Source: JAFCUW01 sp049898325 (GTDB lineage: Bacteria > Pseudomonadota > Gammaproteobacteria > Burkholderiales > Burkholderiaceae_D). From it: 64,000 bases of DNA. A model generated the notes under the pieces. It worked only from the letters and a program-made list of their open reading frames with translations, had not been told where the DNA came from and made no database searches. Of this stretch, positions 9,155 through 17,218 are shown in pieces (the stretch's first letter is position 1; each line of letters starts with the position of its first letter). The DNA lies in NCBI RefSeq assembly GCF_049898325.1, contig NZ_JAFCXL010000021.1:26919-90918 (forward strand), given 5' to 3'. The position numbers were made by a program, and so were the translations under genes.

Positions 9155-10207
9155 TCATAGCAAGGAATCGCGGACGACGCCACGGGCTGCCATGGCCCGC
9201 TTAAGCTTGATAAGAGCTTCCTGCTGGATCTGGCGCACGCGCTCGCGGGTGACGCCCATCTCCTCGGCCAGCGTTTCGAGGGTGGCGGGATCGTCGTTGT
9301 CCAGGCCGAAGCGGCGCATGACGACGATGCGCTGCTTGTCGGGCAACTTGGTGAGCCAGTCACGCACCAGCACCGTCATTTCATGGTGTTCGGCGCGCGC
9401 GTCGGGAGCGTCGTCGCTGTCGCCGGGCAGCATGTCCATCAGGCTGGACTGGGGATCGTTGTCGAGCGGGGCGTCGAGCGAGGTGGCGTGTTCGGACAGG
9501 GCCAGGATGTCCTGCACTTCTTCGACAGGCCGGCCGACCAGGTGGGCGATGTCCTCGACGGTGGCATCCTTGCCGTCGTGGTGCTGGGCTTCGAGGTGAT
9601 ATTTGGCGCGCAGCACCTGGTTCAGTTCGCGCACCATGTGCACCGGCAGGCGCACCGTGCGGGCCTGGTTCATGATGGCCCGTTCGATGCTTTGGCGGAT
9701 CCACCAGGTGGCGTAGGTGGAAAAACGAAAGCCCCGTTCCGGTTCGAACTTGTCGATGGCGCGCATCAGGCCGATGTTGCCCTCCTCGATCATGTCGAGC
9801 AGGACCACGCCGCGGTTGATGTAGTGCTTGGCGATCGACACCACCAGCCGCAGATTGTGCTCGATCATCATCTGGCGGGCGCTGAAATCGCCCCCCTTGG
9901 CCAGGGTGGCGACCCGCACTTCGTCCTGCGCCGACAGCAGTGGCCGGGTGCCGATCTGGTTCAGGTAATGCTGGGTGGTGTCGGTGGACAGTTCGGCTTG
10001 CAGGACTTTTTTCAGCTCGTCGACGCTGGCAACGGCGGCCTCGGCGCCCGGCGCCCGGGTGTCGGGCGCCTCGTCGGCGCCACCGTCGGCATCGACGACA
10101 CCGTCGTCGTGGTCGGCGCCGTCGAGCGCGCTGCCGTCGATGGCGGCGCCGTCAAGCGCGTCGTCGTCAGGACCGCTGTCGTGGTCGAGCTGATGCGGAT
10201 GGTTCAT
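9155..10207 (-). CDS. rpoS: RNA polymerase sigma factor RpoS
   Basis: A 350-residue sigma-70 family factor for stationary phase and general stress. Region 2 is visible (DMIEEGNIGLMRAIDKFEPE then FRFSTYATWWIRQSIERAI), region 3 covers RTVRLPVHMVRELNQVLR, and region 4.2 ends VTRERVRQIQQEALIKLKR. The first 65 or so residues are an unusually acidic Asp/Gly/Ala tract before the conserved LSTDTTQHYLNQIG segment. The classical partner nlpD lies immediately upstream; as elsewhere, rpoS promoters may lie inside nlpD (inference). Confidence 0.96.
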   Translation of the reverse strand: MNHPHQLDHDSGPDDDALDGAAIDGSALDGADHDDGVVDADGGADEAPDTRAPGAEAAVASVDELKKVLQAELSTDTTQHYLNQIGTRPLLSAQDEVRVATLAKGGDFSARQMMIEHNLRLVVSIAKHYINRGVVLLDMIEEGNIGLMRAIDKFEPERGFRFSTYATWWIRQSIERAIMNQARTVRLPVHMVRELNQVLRAKYHLEAQHHDGKDATVEDIAHLVGRPVEEVQDILALSEHATSLDAPLDNDPQSSLMDMLPGDSDDAPDARAEHHEMTVLVRDWLTKLPDKQRIVVMRRFGLDNDDPATLETLAEEMGVTRERVRQIQQEALIKLKRAMAARGVVRDSLL

Positions 10208-10272
10208 GGGCCTTCATCACTATGAATGATCGGCAAGTCGCACAAGCGCCAGGGTTGCCGGGCCGAATGGGC

Positions 10273-11235
10273 TCAGCGGCCGGGCAGGAACCGCGACGGA
10301 TCGACCGGCTTGCCCTGCTGGCGAATTTCAAAGTGCAGCTTGACCGAATCGGCGTCGGAATCGCCCATTTCGGCGATTTTTTCACCTTTGTTGACCGTCT
10401 GCCCTTCCTTGACCACGATGGCGCGGTTGTGGGCGTAGGCCGACAGCAGGCTGTTACTGTGCTTGACGATGACTAGGTTACCATAACCGCGTATGCCGGA
10501 ACCGGCGTACATGACTTTTCCTGCGCCTGCCGCCATCACCTGCTGGCCCAGCTTGCCGGCGATGTCGACGCCCTTGCTCTTGCCCTCGTCGAAGGTGGCG
10601 ACGATGCGCCCGTCGGACGGCCACATCCACGACAGCTTGTCGTCGTCGTCGGCCTTGACGATGGCGCCGATGCCGGCATTGCCCGACGCGGCGGCAACGG
10701 CCACCACTGGCTTGTCGGCGCGCACCTCGGGCTTGGCGTCGGGCTTGGCGTCGGGCTTGCCGTCGTCATCCTTTTTCATCTCGGCCAGCGTGGCCTCGCT
10801 GTAAGGCTTTTTCTCGCCGCGCGGCAGCACTTTTTTCGGCGCCGGGGCGGGCGCAGATGGCCGCGATTCCGGCATCGTCACGGGGTTGGTGCTGACCACG
10901 CTGCTGCTGCGGGGCGGCGGGGCAATGCGCAGCACCTGGTCGGTCTTGATGTCGTTGGGGTCCGGCAGATTGTTCCACAACAAGATGTCGCGGTAGTTCT
11001 GTCCATGGTCGAGGGCGATGCGCAGCAAGGTGTCGCCTTTCTTGACCACGTAGATGCCGCGCGCTTCGTCGCGGTCTTCAGCCGTGCTCGTCTGCACGGG
11101 CGCTGGCCGCACCACCACGGGCGTGCCGGGACGGTCGACGACGGGTGCGCGGCGGCCGACGGTACTGCATCCGGCCAGCAGGCCCAGCGACAAAATCAAC
11201 AGCACTACGGGGCGGGTTTGTTTCATTCTAATCAT
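10273..11235 (-). CDS. nlpD: Murein hydrolase activator NlpD (LysM + M23-like lipoprotein)
   Basis: A 320-residue outer-membrane lipoprotein. The signal ends at the lipobox LAGC (Cys23), a LysM domain follows (IYVVKKGDTLLRIALDHG through DQVLRIA), then a Pro/Lys/Asp linker containing a short KPDA tandem repeat, and a C-terminal LytM domain. In the LytM domain the first zinc histidine is replaced (KSKGVDIAG), as in E. coli NlpD, so it should activate amidases rather than cut peptidoglycan itself. The gene is between pcm and rpoS. The Met at residue 4 (11226) is an equally plausible start and gives a more typical signal peptide. Confidence 0.92.
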   Translation of the reverse strand: MIRMKQTRPVVLLILSLGLLAGCSTVGRRAPVVDRPGTPVVVRPAPVQTSTAEDRDEARGIYVVKKGDTLLRIALDHGQNYRDILLWNNLPDPNDIKTDQVLRIAPPPRSSSVVSTNPVTMPESRPSAPAPAPKKVLPRGEKKPYSEATLAEMKKDDDGKPDAKPDAKPEVRADKPVVAVAAASGNAGIGAIVKADDDDKLSWMWPSDGRIVATFDEGKSKGVDIAGKLGQQVMAAGAGKVMYAGSGIRGYGNLVIVKHSNSLLSAYAHNRAIVVKEGQTVNKGEKIAEMGDSDADSVKLHFEIRQQGKPVDPSRFLPGR

Positions 11236-11260
11236 TATTTATTCGATATGTCGAGCAGGG

Positions 11261-12163
11261 CTAGACGGTGCCGGGACGCAAAGGCACGAAATGGCAGGCT
11301 TCCAGCGTTTCGCTCAGCCATTCCGCCTTGCCGCTGCGTGTAATCAGATGCAAGTGCTGAACCTGCGCGCCCACCGGCGCGACCAGGCGGCCGCCGATGG
11401 CGAGCTGTTCAAGCAAGGCCTGCGGCACTTCCAGCCCGGCGGCGGCGAGGATAATGCCATCGAAGGGGGCCACTTGCGGGAGGCCAAGCATACCATCTCC
11501 GTAATGCAAACGGAGGTTAGCGATGCGTAATGGCCGCAAATTGGCCTTGGCGAGCTCGTGCAAAGGCTTGATCCGTTCGATCGAATAGATCTCCTTGGCA
11601 AGGCACGACAGCACGGCAGCCTGGTAACCGCAGCCCGTGCCGATTTCCAGCACCCGCGCCATCTGGCGGCCGTTGCGCATCACCTCGATCATGCGCGCCA
11701 CGATGTACGGCTGGGAAATGGTCTGGTGGTGGCCGATCGGCAAGGAGGCATCGATGTAGGCCTGGGCAGACAAGGCCGGCTCGATGAAGGCGTGGCGTGG
11801 CACGGTGTCGAGCGCTTGCAACACCTGCGCATCATTGACGCCCTGCCTGGCCACCCGCGTCACCATGGCATGGCGGATGGCGGCCGACACCATCAGGTCG
11901 GGACGGGGCGCCGCCGGGGCGTTCTCGTGGGCCCGCTGCAAGGCAGCGCTATGCGATTTCGACGGCGCCGCACCCGGCGCAATCGCGTACGGGAGCGGTT
12001 TGGCGCCGCCCTGGGAGGCATTGCGGGTGGCCGTTTGCGGGGTGGCGACGCGCGCGCTGGCCGCGTTGCCGTTGGCGCTGCCGCTGCCGCCAAGGCGGCG
12101 ATCCGGCCCCGTCACTGACGACAAGGGCAAGGGAAACGTGCTGCGCCGCTCCCGCTCGGTCAT
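11261..12163 (-). CDS. pcm: Protein-L-isoaspartate(D-aspartate) O-methyltransferase
   Basis: SAM-dependent repair enzyme that methylates isoaspartyl residues in damaged proteins. The catalytic domain begins near HAMVTRVARQGVNDAQVLQAL and contains the SAM motif EIGTGCGYQAAVL. The ATG at 12163 overlaps the surE stop (ATGA), the usual coupling for this pair. With this start the product is 300 residues, with about 80 extra N-terminal residues rich in Ala, Ser and Arg that the core family lacks; an internal start closer to the core is possible. Confidence 0.93.
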   Translation of the reverse strand: MTERERRSTFPLPLSSVTGPDRRLGGSGSANGNAASARVATPQTATRNASQGGAKPLPYAIAPGAAPSKSHSAALQRAHENAPAAPRPDLMVSAAIRHAMVTRVARQGVNDAQVLQALDTVPRHAFIEPALSAQAYIDASLPIGHHQTISQPYIVARMIEVMRNGRQMARVLEIGTGCGYQAAVLSCLAKEIYSIERIKPLHELAKANLRPLRIANLRLHYGDGMLGLPQVAPFDGIILAAAGLEVPQALLEQLAIGGRLVAPVGAQVQHLHLITRSGKAEWLSETLEACHFVPLRPGTV

Positions 12164-12897
12164 GCCAGGCCCCGGGCCAGCTCGTGCAGCTGATCGCGGT
12201 GGGTCAGGTCGACCTGCAGCGGCGTGATCGATACCAGGCCGTTGGCGACGGCGTGGAAATCGGTGCCCTCGCCGGCGTCGCGGGTGGCGCCGGGCGGGCC
12301 GATCCAGAAAATCTGCCGGCCGCGCGGATCGAGCGCGCGGATGACGGGCTCGGCCTGGTGGCGGCGCCCCAGGCGGGTGGCGGTCAGCGCCCCCATCTGC
12401 TCGTAGGGCAGGTTCGGAATATTCACGTTCATCAACCACGGTGCGCGCAACTCGTCGAAGCGACGCAGCACGATGTCGCGGGCGACGCGGGCGGCCGCAT
12501 CGATATGCGCCCAGCCGTGTTCGGCCTGGGAGAAGGCGATCGCCGGGATGCCGAACAAATACCCCTCGGTGGCGGCGGCAACGGTGCCGGAATACAAGGT
12601 GTCGTCCCCCATGTTCGGCCCGTTGTTGATGCCCGAAACAATCAGGTCGGGGCGGTAGTCGAGCACGCCCGTGAGCGCCACGTGGACGCAGTCGGTGGGC
12701 GTGCCGTTGACCACATAGAAGCCATTGGCCGCCTGCTGCACCGACAGGGGGCGGTCGAGCGAGAGCGAATTGGAGGCGCCGGAACGGTTGCTGTCAGGCG
12801 CGAATACGACGATGTCAGCCACCTGCGCCAGGGCGCTGGCAAGCGCCTCGATGCCGGGAGCGAGATAGCCGTCGTCGTTACTGATAAGTATTCTCAT
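12160..12897 (-). CDS. surE: 5'/3'-nucleotidase SurE
   Basis: A 245-residue metal-dependent phosphatase acting on nucleoside 5'- and 3'-monophosphates, a stationary-phase survival protein. The N-terminus MRILISNDDGYLAPGIEAL holds the DD metal ligands, and SGINNGPNMGDDTLYSGTVAA is the second signature. It is the first gene of the surE-pcm-nlpD-rpoS order and overlaps pcm by four bases. The 170-bp gap upstream has a GC-rich inverted repeat near 12,970-13,000 but no recognised gene. Confidence 0.96.
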   Translation of the reverse strand: MRILISNDDGYLAPGIEALASALAQVADIVVFAPDSNRSGASNSLSLDRPLSVQQAANGFYVVNGTPTDCVHVALTGVLDYRPDLIVSGINNGPNMGDDTLYSGTVAAATEGYLFGIPAIAFSQAEHGWAHIDAAARVARDIVLRRFDELRAPWLMNVNIPNLPYEQMGALTATRLGRRHQAEPVIRALDPRGRQIFWIGPPGATRDAGEGTDFHAVANGLVSITPLQVDLTHRDQLHELARGLA

Positions 12898-13067
12898 GGG
12901 GCAATTTTACCCGATGCTGGCATGGGATCGATCACCGCCGATGAAATAGTTGGAGACGAATAAACAAAGTCCGGCCGCGCCGCCCATCGGGCGGCCGGTG
13001 TGCTGCTGCCGCCCTGTTCCGGGCAAGCATTGCTGGCGGCGCCAGCGCGCCCGGCGCCGACTCGGCC

Positions 13068-15428
13068 TTAGCGCCCCGCGATCTCCCCTTGCTCCTGCAT
13101 GAAGGCGACCAGGGCGTCGGTGTCGCCTTGATAAAAATAGACTTCGAGAATGGCCCGCACGCCCCGTGCGCGGACCATCGGCGCCACGTCGGCCGTGAGC
13201 ACCGGCTCACGCAGGCAGTCGGCCAGTTCGCGCGCTTCGACGGCGCCACGGTCTTCCATCTGTTCGAGGCGGATCACGCTCCGTTCGATGTCCGACGGGT
13301 CGGCCTGGCGGTTGCTGTACGGCTTGCCCAGGCCGCGGCCGGCGCCCTGGATCGCACCGATGGCGCGGGCGTCGTGACCGGCGCTGCTTCTGCCAGTATG
13401 GTTGGCGTCGTGGGGCCCGGCGGAAAATCCGCTTTCATGGGGCGCCCCGGCGGCGCGCCATGCCGGCGGCAACGGCGCCGCCGCCGGCGGCAGAGCACCA
13501 CCCTGGGCGGCCAGCCGGCTCGCAAGTGTCAGTTCGGCGCTGCGGGTGGCCGGCTCGCTGCGGCCGTAGCGGCGCTGGCAGGCCGCGGCCAGCGGCACGC
13601 ACAGTTCGCCCACCCCGTGCAGGTCGCACTGGGCAGCGAGCGTATCGGCCAGGGCCAGGCCCGTTTCGATGGTGTCGGCATGATCGCCCCCCAGCAGGCG
13701 CTGACGGCTGGCCAGCAATTGCTCCTGCAGGCTGCGCGCGTTGTCGAGCTGGCCCATCTGGCGCAGGATCACGGCCAGCTGGCCGATGCTCTCGAGGGTG
13801 TCGGCGTGCTCCAGCCCCAGCACCCGTTCGCGCCCCTCGAGCACCTGCTCGAGCAGCATGCGGGCGCGGCTCGCGTCGCCAGCCCGGGCCAGCACGCCCG
13901 CGTGCGCCGCCTGCGCCGCCAGGGTGGCGCGGTGGCTCAGGCCACAGCGCTCGCGCCAGCCCGCCACCACCTGTTCGGCGTGCGCCAGCGCGGCCTCGAA
14001 CTGCTGGCAATCGGCCAGCGCCGCGGCCACCCCGGCGCGCGCGGCCAGGGTGTCGGGATGGCCATGGCCCAGGTCTTGCACGCACTCGTCGAACAGGCAG
14101 CGGTACAGCGCCAGCGCGGCCTCGGGCTGGCCGCAATGGCGCAGCTGCGCGCCCAGTGCCTGGCGGCCGGCGCGGGTATCGGCGTGGCCGGCACCCCACA
14201 GCGCCGCTTGCAAGGTGGCCGCCTCGGTGACGCTGGCCAGCGCCTGTCGTTTGCGGCCGTGCTGCTGCTGCATGCGGCCCAGTTCGAACAAGTCGGCGGC
14301 CAGCGCCGCCTGGACGGCCGGCGAGACGCCGTCGGGATCGGCGGCGCGCGCCCCGGCGATCCGGTGGCTGAGCGCCAGCTCGGCGCGCCCCTGCCAGGGC
14401 AGGCAGCCATCGGCGGCCCAATCGAGCAGGTCGGCCACGCCGCGCGCCAGCGAGAAACGGTCGACCGTCTGCGGCAGGCGCGGCGCCACCAGTTGCGCCA
14501 TTGGATTGAGCTGCTGCAGCTGGACATGGTCGAGATAGCTGTCGAGCGAAAGCTCGGGCAAGGCATAACTGTCGCGCAGCAACTGCTCGAGCACGCTTTG
14601 ATAGCCGCCGTCGTCGCTGCCGGCTTCGCCGTGACGCCAGCGCAGGCGACGCGCCTGGTCGGCGCCGTCGAGGTCGACGGGCAAGGGGTACACCAGCAGG
14701 GGCCGCTGTGCCATCTCGTGACTGGCGCGGTACTCGATGGCGCGGCGGACCACGCCGCAGATGCCGTCGAGGCTGCGGCGACTGGGCGAAAACAGGGTCA
14801 CCAGGCGGTCGGCAAGCAGGCTGGTGCAGACACTCACCGCGGCCGAGCGCCCGCCCCGGCTGGCCACGAGCACGTGGGCGAAGCGGCGCCCCAGGTGTTC
14901 GGCAAAGCAGCGGAACAGGCTGGGACTGGCGGCAAACAGCCCTTCCCAGTCAGCACCGGCGGCGCGCTCGCCGTAGCTGTCGTCGAAGCAACCGGCGCGC
15001 ATCAGGTACAGGGGCCGGCTGGCGTCGACCCGTTCGATGAACGGCTCCCAGTCGACCGCCTCGAAGACCTGGCGCGCGCGGCGCAGTCCGGCGGCGTCGG
15101 CGTCATCGTCGTCGACGCCAGCCTGGACCGGCCCGTCCCGCAACAGCGCCAGCTGCTCGCGACAGGCGGCGAAATATTCAATCAGCCCCGGCTGCGACCG
15201 GGCCGGCCGCGCCGGGCCGGCCCGGTCGCCGAACTCATCGTGCAGGCCGGGCGCCTCCGTGTCCCAGTCGATCATCAGCACCGGCACGCTGGCACGGGCC
15301 CGTTCGGCCAGCAAGCTGGCCATCGTCGTCAGCACGGCATTGCGGGCGGCGCCGCCGTCAACAGCGTAGACCGTGGTCAGCTTGCCCGGCGTGGACAGCA
15401 GCGGCAAGGTAAAGCGGTAATTTTCCAT
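13068..15428 (-). CDS. Large TPR protein with degenerate KGGVGRT-type P-loop, partner of a TIR protein
   Basis: A 786-residue protein of unrecognised function. Residues 15-55 resemble the ParA/MinD-like ATPase module of TIR- or TPR-linked proteins whose P-loop usually reads YSFKGGVGRT. Here it reads YAVDGGAARN: the signature lysine is Asp24, and Gly and Thr positions are also changed. The next conserved element, VLMIDWDTEAPGL, is intact. The middle region is unassigned. From about residue 390 there are kinesin-light-chain-like TPRs with repeated GHxHADT/HPDTL motifs (GLEHADTLESIGQLAVILRQ, GGDHADTIETGLALADTLAA). The C-terminus is a Pro/Gly linker and a small helical domain. It starts 8 bp after the TIR gene, so both are one operon. 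The fold assignment is inference from motifs. Confidence 0.7.
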   Translation of the reverse strand: MENYRFTLPLLSTPGKLTTVYAVDGGAARNAVLTTMASLLAERARASVPVLMIDWDTEAPGLHDEFGDRAGPARPARSQPGLIEYFAACREQLALLRDGPVQAGVDDDDADAAGLRRARQVFEAVDWEPFIERVDASRPLYLMRAGCFDDSYGERAAGADWEGLFAASPSLFRCFAEHLGRRFAHVLVASRGGRSAAVSVCTSLLADRLVTLFSPSRRSLDGICGVVRRAIEYRASHEMAQRPLLVYPLPVDLDGADQARRLRWRHGEAGSDDGGYQSVLEQLLRDSYALPELSLDSYLDHVQLQQLNPMAQLVAPRLPQTVDRFSLARGVADLLDWAADGCLPWQGRAELALSHRIAGARAADPDGVSPAVQAALAADLFELGRMQQQHGRKRQALASVTEAATLQAALWGAGHADTRAGRQALGAQLRHCGQPEAALALYRCLFDECVQDLGHGHPDTLAARAGVAAALADCQQFEAALAHAEQVVAGWRERCGLSHRATLAAQAAHAGVLARAGDASRARMLLEQVLEGRERVLGLEHADTLESIGQLAVILRQMGQLDNARSLQEQLLASRQRLLGGDHADTIETGLALADTLAAQCDLHGVGELCVPLAAACQRRYGRSEPATRSAELTLASRLAAQGGALPPAAAPLPPAWRAAGAPHESGFSAGPHDANHTGRSSAGHDARAIGAIQGAGRGLGKPYSNRQADPSDIERSVIRLEQMEDRGAVEARELADCLREPVLTADVAPMVRARGVRAILEVYFYQGDTDALVAFMQEQGEIAGR

Positions 15429-15436
15429 GGTTATCC

Positions 15437-16045
15437 TTATTTTTTTGGGAACGACAAAGTGGGCAGTGAACGCCATTCAGGTGGGACATCGGGAAGCACG
15501 AATTGGTTGCAATCGTGACCTGAAGGGGTCGAGATTTTTTGCAGTTCCACGTGCTCGACAATTCGCGCGACGATCTTCTCGATCGCCGGGATAAAGTCGG
15601 GATTGGACTTCATGTCGGGGGTGGCCATCGTGAAGCGCGAAAAGTCGACGTACATGGTCGAGTTGGCGATCTGCGGCGGCAGCGACAGGGGATGGTGCGT
15701 CATGATCACGGGAATGATGAGGCGGCTGGGCAAGTCGTACCACTGGGCCCGTTCGGCCTCGATCAATTGCATGGCGGCATGCTCGCGCCGGGTAAATTTG
15801 TGCGACTCGTACTTCGGCGTGTAGATGAGGATCATGGCAGCGCTCTCGCACATGGCGCGGGCGATCTTGCGATCGATGTCGTCGCCGCCGCCCAATTGTT
15901 CGGTGTCGATGAACAGCGCGGTTTCGTGGTCGAGATACGGCTCGAGGTAGCAGCGCAAGGCTGCCGTGAGCTCGCTCTTGAACTTGATCATCAGGTCGAA
16001 CTGGCCTTGTGCATAACTGATGAAACAGCCATAACGGATCGCCAT
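15437..16045 (-). CDS. TIR-domain protein
   Basis: A 202-residue protein starting MAIRYGCFISYAQG. The beta-A/box-1 motif (CFISYA), the FIDTEQLGGGDDID region and the ILIYTPKYESHKFTRREHAAM helix fit a bacterial TIR or TIR-like (SEFIR) domain over about residues 5-125. Glu88 in TRREH is at the position expected for the catalytic glutamate of TIR NADases, but activity cannot be read from sequence. No signal or membrane segment is seen. The C-terminal 60 residues are unassigned. It is the first gene of a two-gene operon with the large TPR protein, which suggests an effector/sensor pair (inference). TIR enzymes linked to P-loop and TPR sensors are common in bacterial immunity and signalling. Confidence 0.75.
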   Translation of the reverse strand: MAIRYGCFISYAQGQFDLMIKFKSELTAALRCYLEPYLDHETALFIDTEQLGGGDDIDRKIARAMCESAAMILIYTPKYESHKFTRREHAAMQLIEAERAQWYDLPSRLIIPVIMTHHPLSLPPQIANSTMYVDFSRFTMATPDMKSNPDFIPAIEKIVARIVEHVELQKISTPSGHDCNQFVLPDVPPEWRSLPTLSFPKK

Positions 16046-16096
16046 TGCAGCCTCCTTATTTGCAAAATGCCAACGACACTGTCACGACTGTAACAA

Positions 16097-16119
16097 GCAC
16101 AAGCGTAAGGGCCTTGTGC
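16097..16119. promoter_or_regulatory. Inverted repeat upstream of the TIR operon
   Basis: GCACAAG and CTTGTGC are perfect 7-bp arms separated by 9 bp, in the 183-bp region between the divergent TIR and quinone oxidoreductase genes. It may be an operator or a leader hairpin; there is no T-tract. Confidence 0.35.
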
Positions 16120-16228
16120 CGTCGCAAACGTCGCCGTCACGCGGCCGCGCCAGCCACAAGGACGTTAAAATCCGGCATAATCAAATAAAAAACGGTCGTT
16201 CTATTTTTTTAAAAACAGGGGAGAGACG

Positions 16229-17203
16229 ATGAAAGCAGTGCGATGCAAGGCCTGGGGCATGCCCGAGAGCCTGGTGGTGGAAGAGCTGGCGCCGTTGGTG
16301 GCCGGTGACGGCGAGGTGGTGATCGATGTCAAGGCGGCCGGGGTCAATTTCCCCGACGTGCTCATCATCCAGGGCAAGTACCAGGTCAAGCCGGCCCTGC
16401 CCTTCACGCCCGGCAGCGAACTGGCCGGCGTGGTGTCAAGCGTGGGTGCCGGGGTCAGCCACGTCAAGGTGGGCGACCAGGTGATCGCTTTTGTGGCACA
16501 GGGCGCGTTTGCCGAACAGGCGGTGGCGTCCGCCGCCGCCGTCATGCCGATGCCGCCCGGCATGGACTTCGACACCGCCGCCGCCATCACCCTCACCTAC
16601 GGCACCTCGCACCACGCGGTGGTCGACCGGGCCGGTCTCAAAGCGGGCGAAACCATGCTGGTGCTGGGCGCGGCCGGCGGTGTCGGCCTGGCGGCCATCG
16701 AGATCGGCAAGGCGCTGGGGGCCACCGTGATCGCCTGCGCTTCAACGGACGAGAAACTGGCCGTGTGCCGCGCGCACGGCGCCGACGCCACCATCAACTA
16801 CAGCACCGAAGACCTGCGCGCGGCGATCAAGGCGGCCACCGGCGGCAAGGGCCCGGACGTCATCTACGATCCCGTCGGCGGCATCTACACGGAGCCCGCC
16901 TTCCGCTCGATCGGCTGGCGCGGCCGCTACCTGGTGGTGGGATTTGCCAATGGCGAGATCCCCCAGTTGCCGCTCAATTTGATGCTGCTCAAAGGCGCAT
17001 CGCTGGTGGGCGTGTTCTGGGGCGAATTTGCCAAGCGCGAGCCGAAGGCCAACCTGGCCGGCATGCGGCAACTGCTGGGCTGGCTGGCGGAAGGCAAGAT
17101 CCGGCCCCGCATTTCCGGCCGTTACGCGCTGGCGCAAGCGTCGAGCGCGCTGGACGACATGGCCGCGCGCAAGGTGACGGGCAAGGTGGTGATCGTGCCG
17201 TAA
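16229..17203 (+). CDS. NADPH:quinone oxidoreductase family protein
   Basis: A 324-residue medium-chain dehydrogenase/reductase of the zinc-free quinone oxidoreductase group. The N-terminal GroES-like fold includes AAGVNFPDVLIIQGKYQ and PFTPGSELAGVV, and the Rossmann motif is LVLGAAGGVGLAAIEIGKA. No catalytic or structural zinc cysteine cluster is present, which supports quinone or enone reduction with NADPH rather than alcohol oxidation. It is monocistronic, divergent from the TIR operon and convergent with the dinG-type helicase, with only a GC palindrome in the 15-bp gap. Confidence 0.88.
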   Translation: MKAVRCKAWGMPESLVVEELAPLVAGDGEVVIDVKAAGVNFPDVLIIQGKYQVKPALPFTPGSELAGVVSSVGAGVSHVKVGDQVIAFVAQGAFAEQAVASAAAVMPMPPGMDFDTAAAITLTYGTSHHAVVDRAGLKAGETMLVLGAAGGVGLAAIEIGKALGATVIACASTDEKLAVCRAHGADATINYSTEDLRAAIKAATGGKGPDVIYDPVGGIYTEPAFRSIGWRGRYLVVGFANGEIPQLPLNLMLLKGASLVGVFWGEFAKREPKANLAGMRQLLGWLAEGKIRPRISGRYALAQASSALDDMAARKVTGKVVIVP

Positions 17204-17218
17204 GCAGCGGCGCCGCTG

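Noticed and set aside
10273..11235. Missing zinc ligands in the NlpD LytM domain as an anomaly
   Set aside because: Loss of these ligands is normal for NlpD, which activates amidases rather than hydrolysing peptidoglycan.
13089..15518. Plus-strand open frame of about 800 codons opposite the TPR gene
   Set aside because: It is the antisense of a TPR gene with clear motifs. Long antisense frames are expected at this GC content, and its translation is Arg/His/Gly/Val-rich with no domain pattern.
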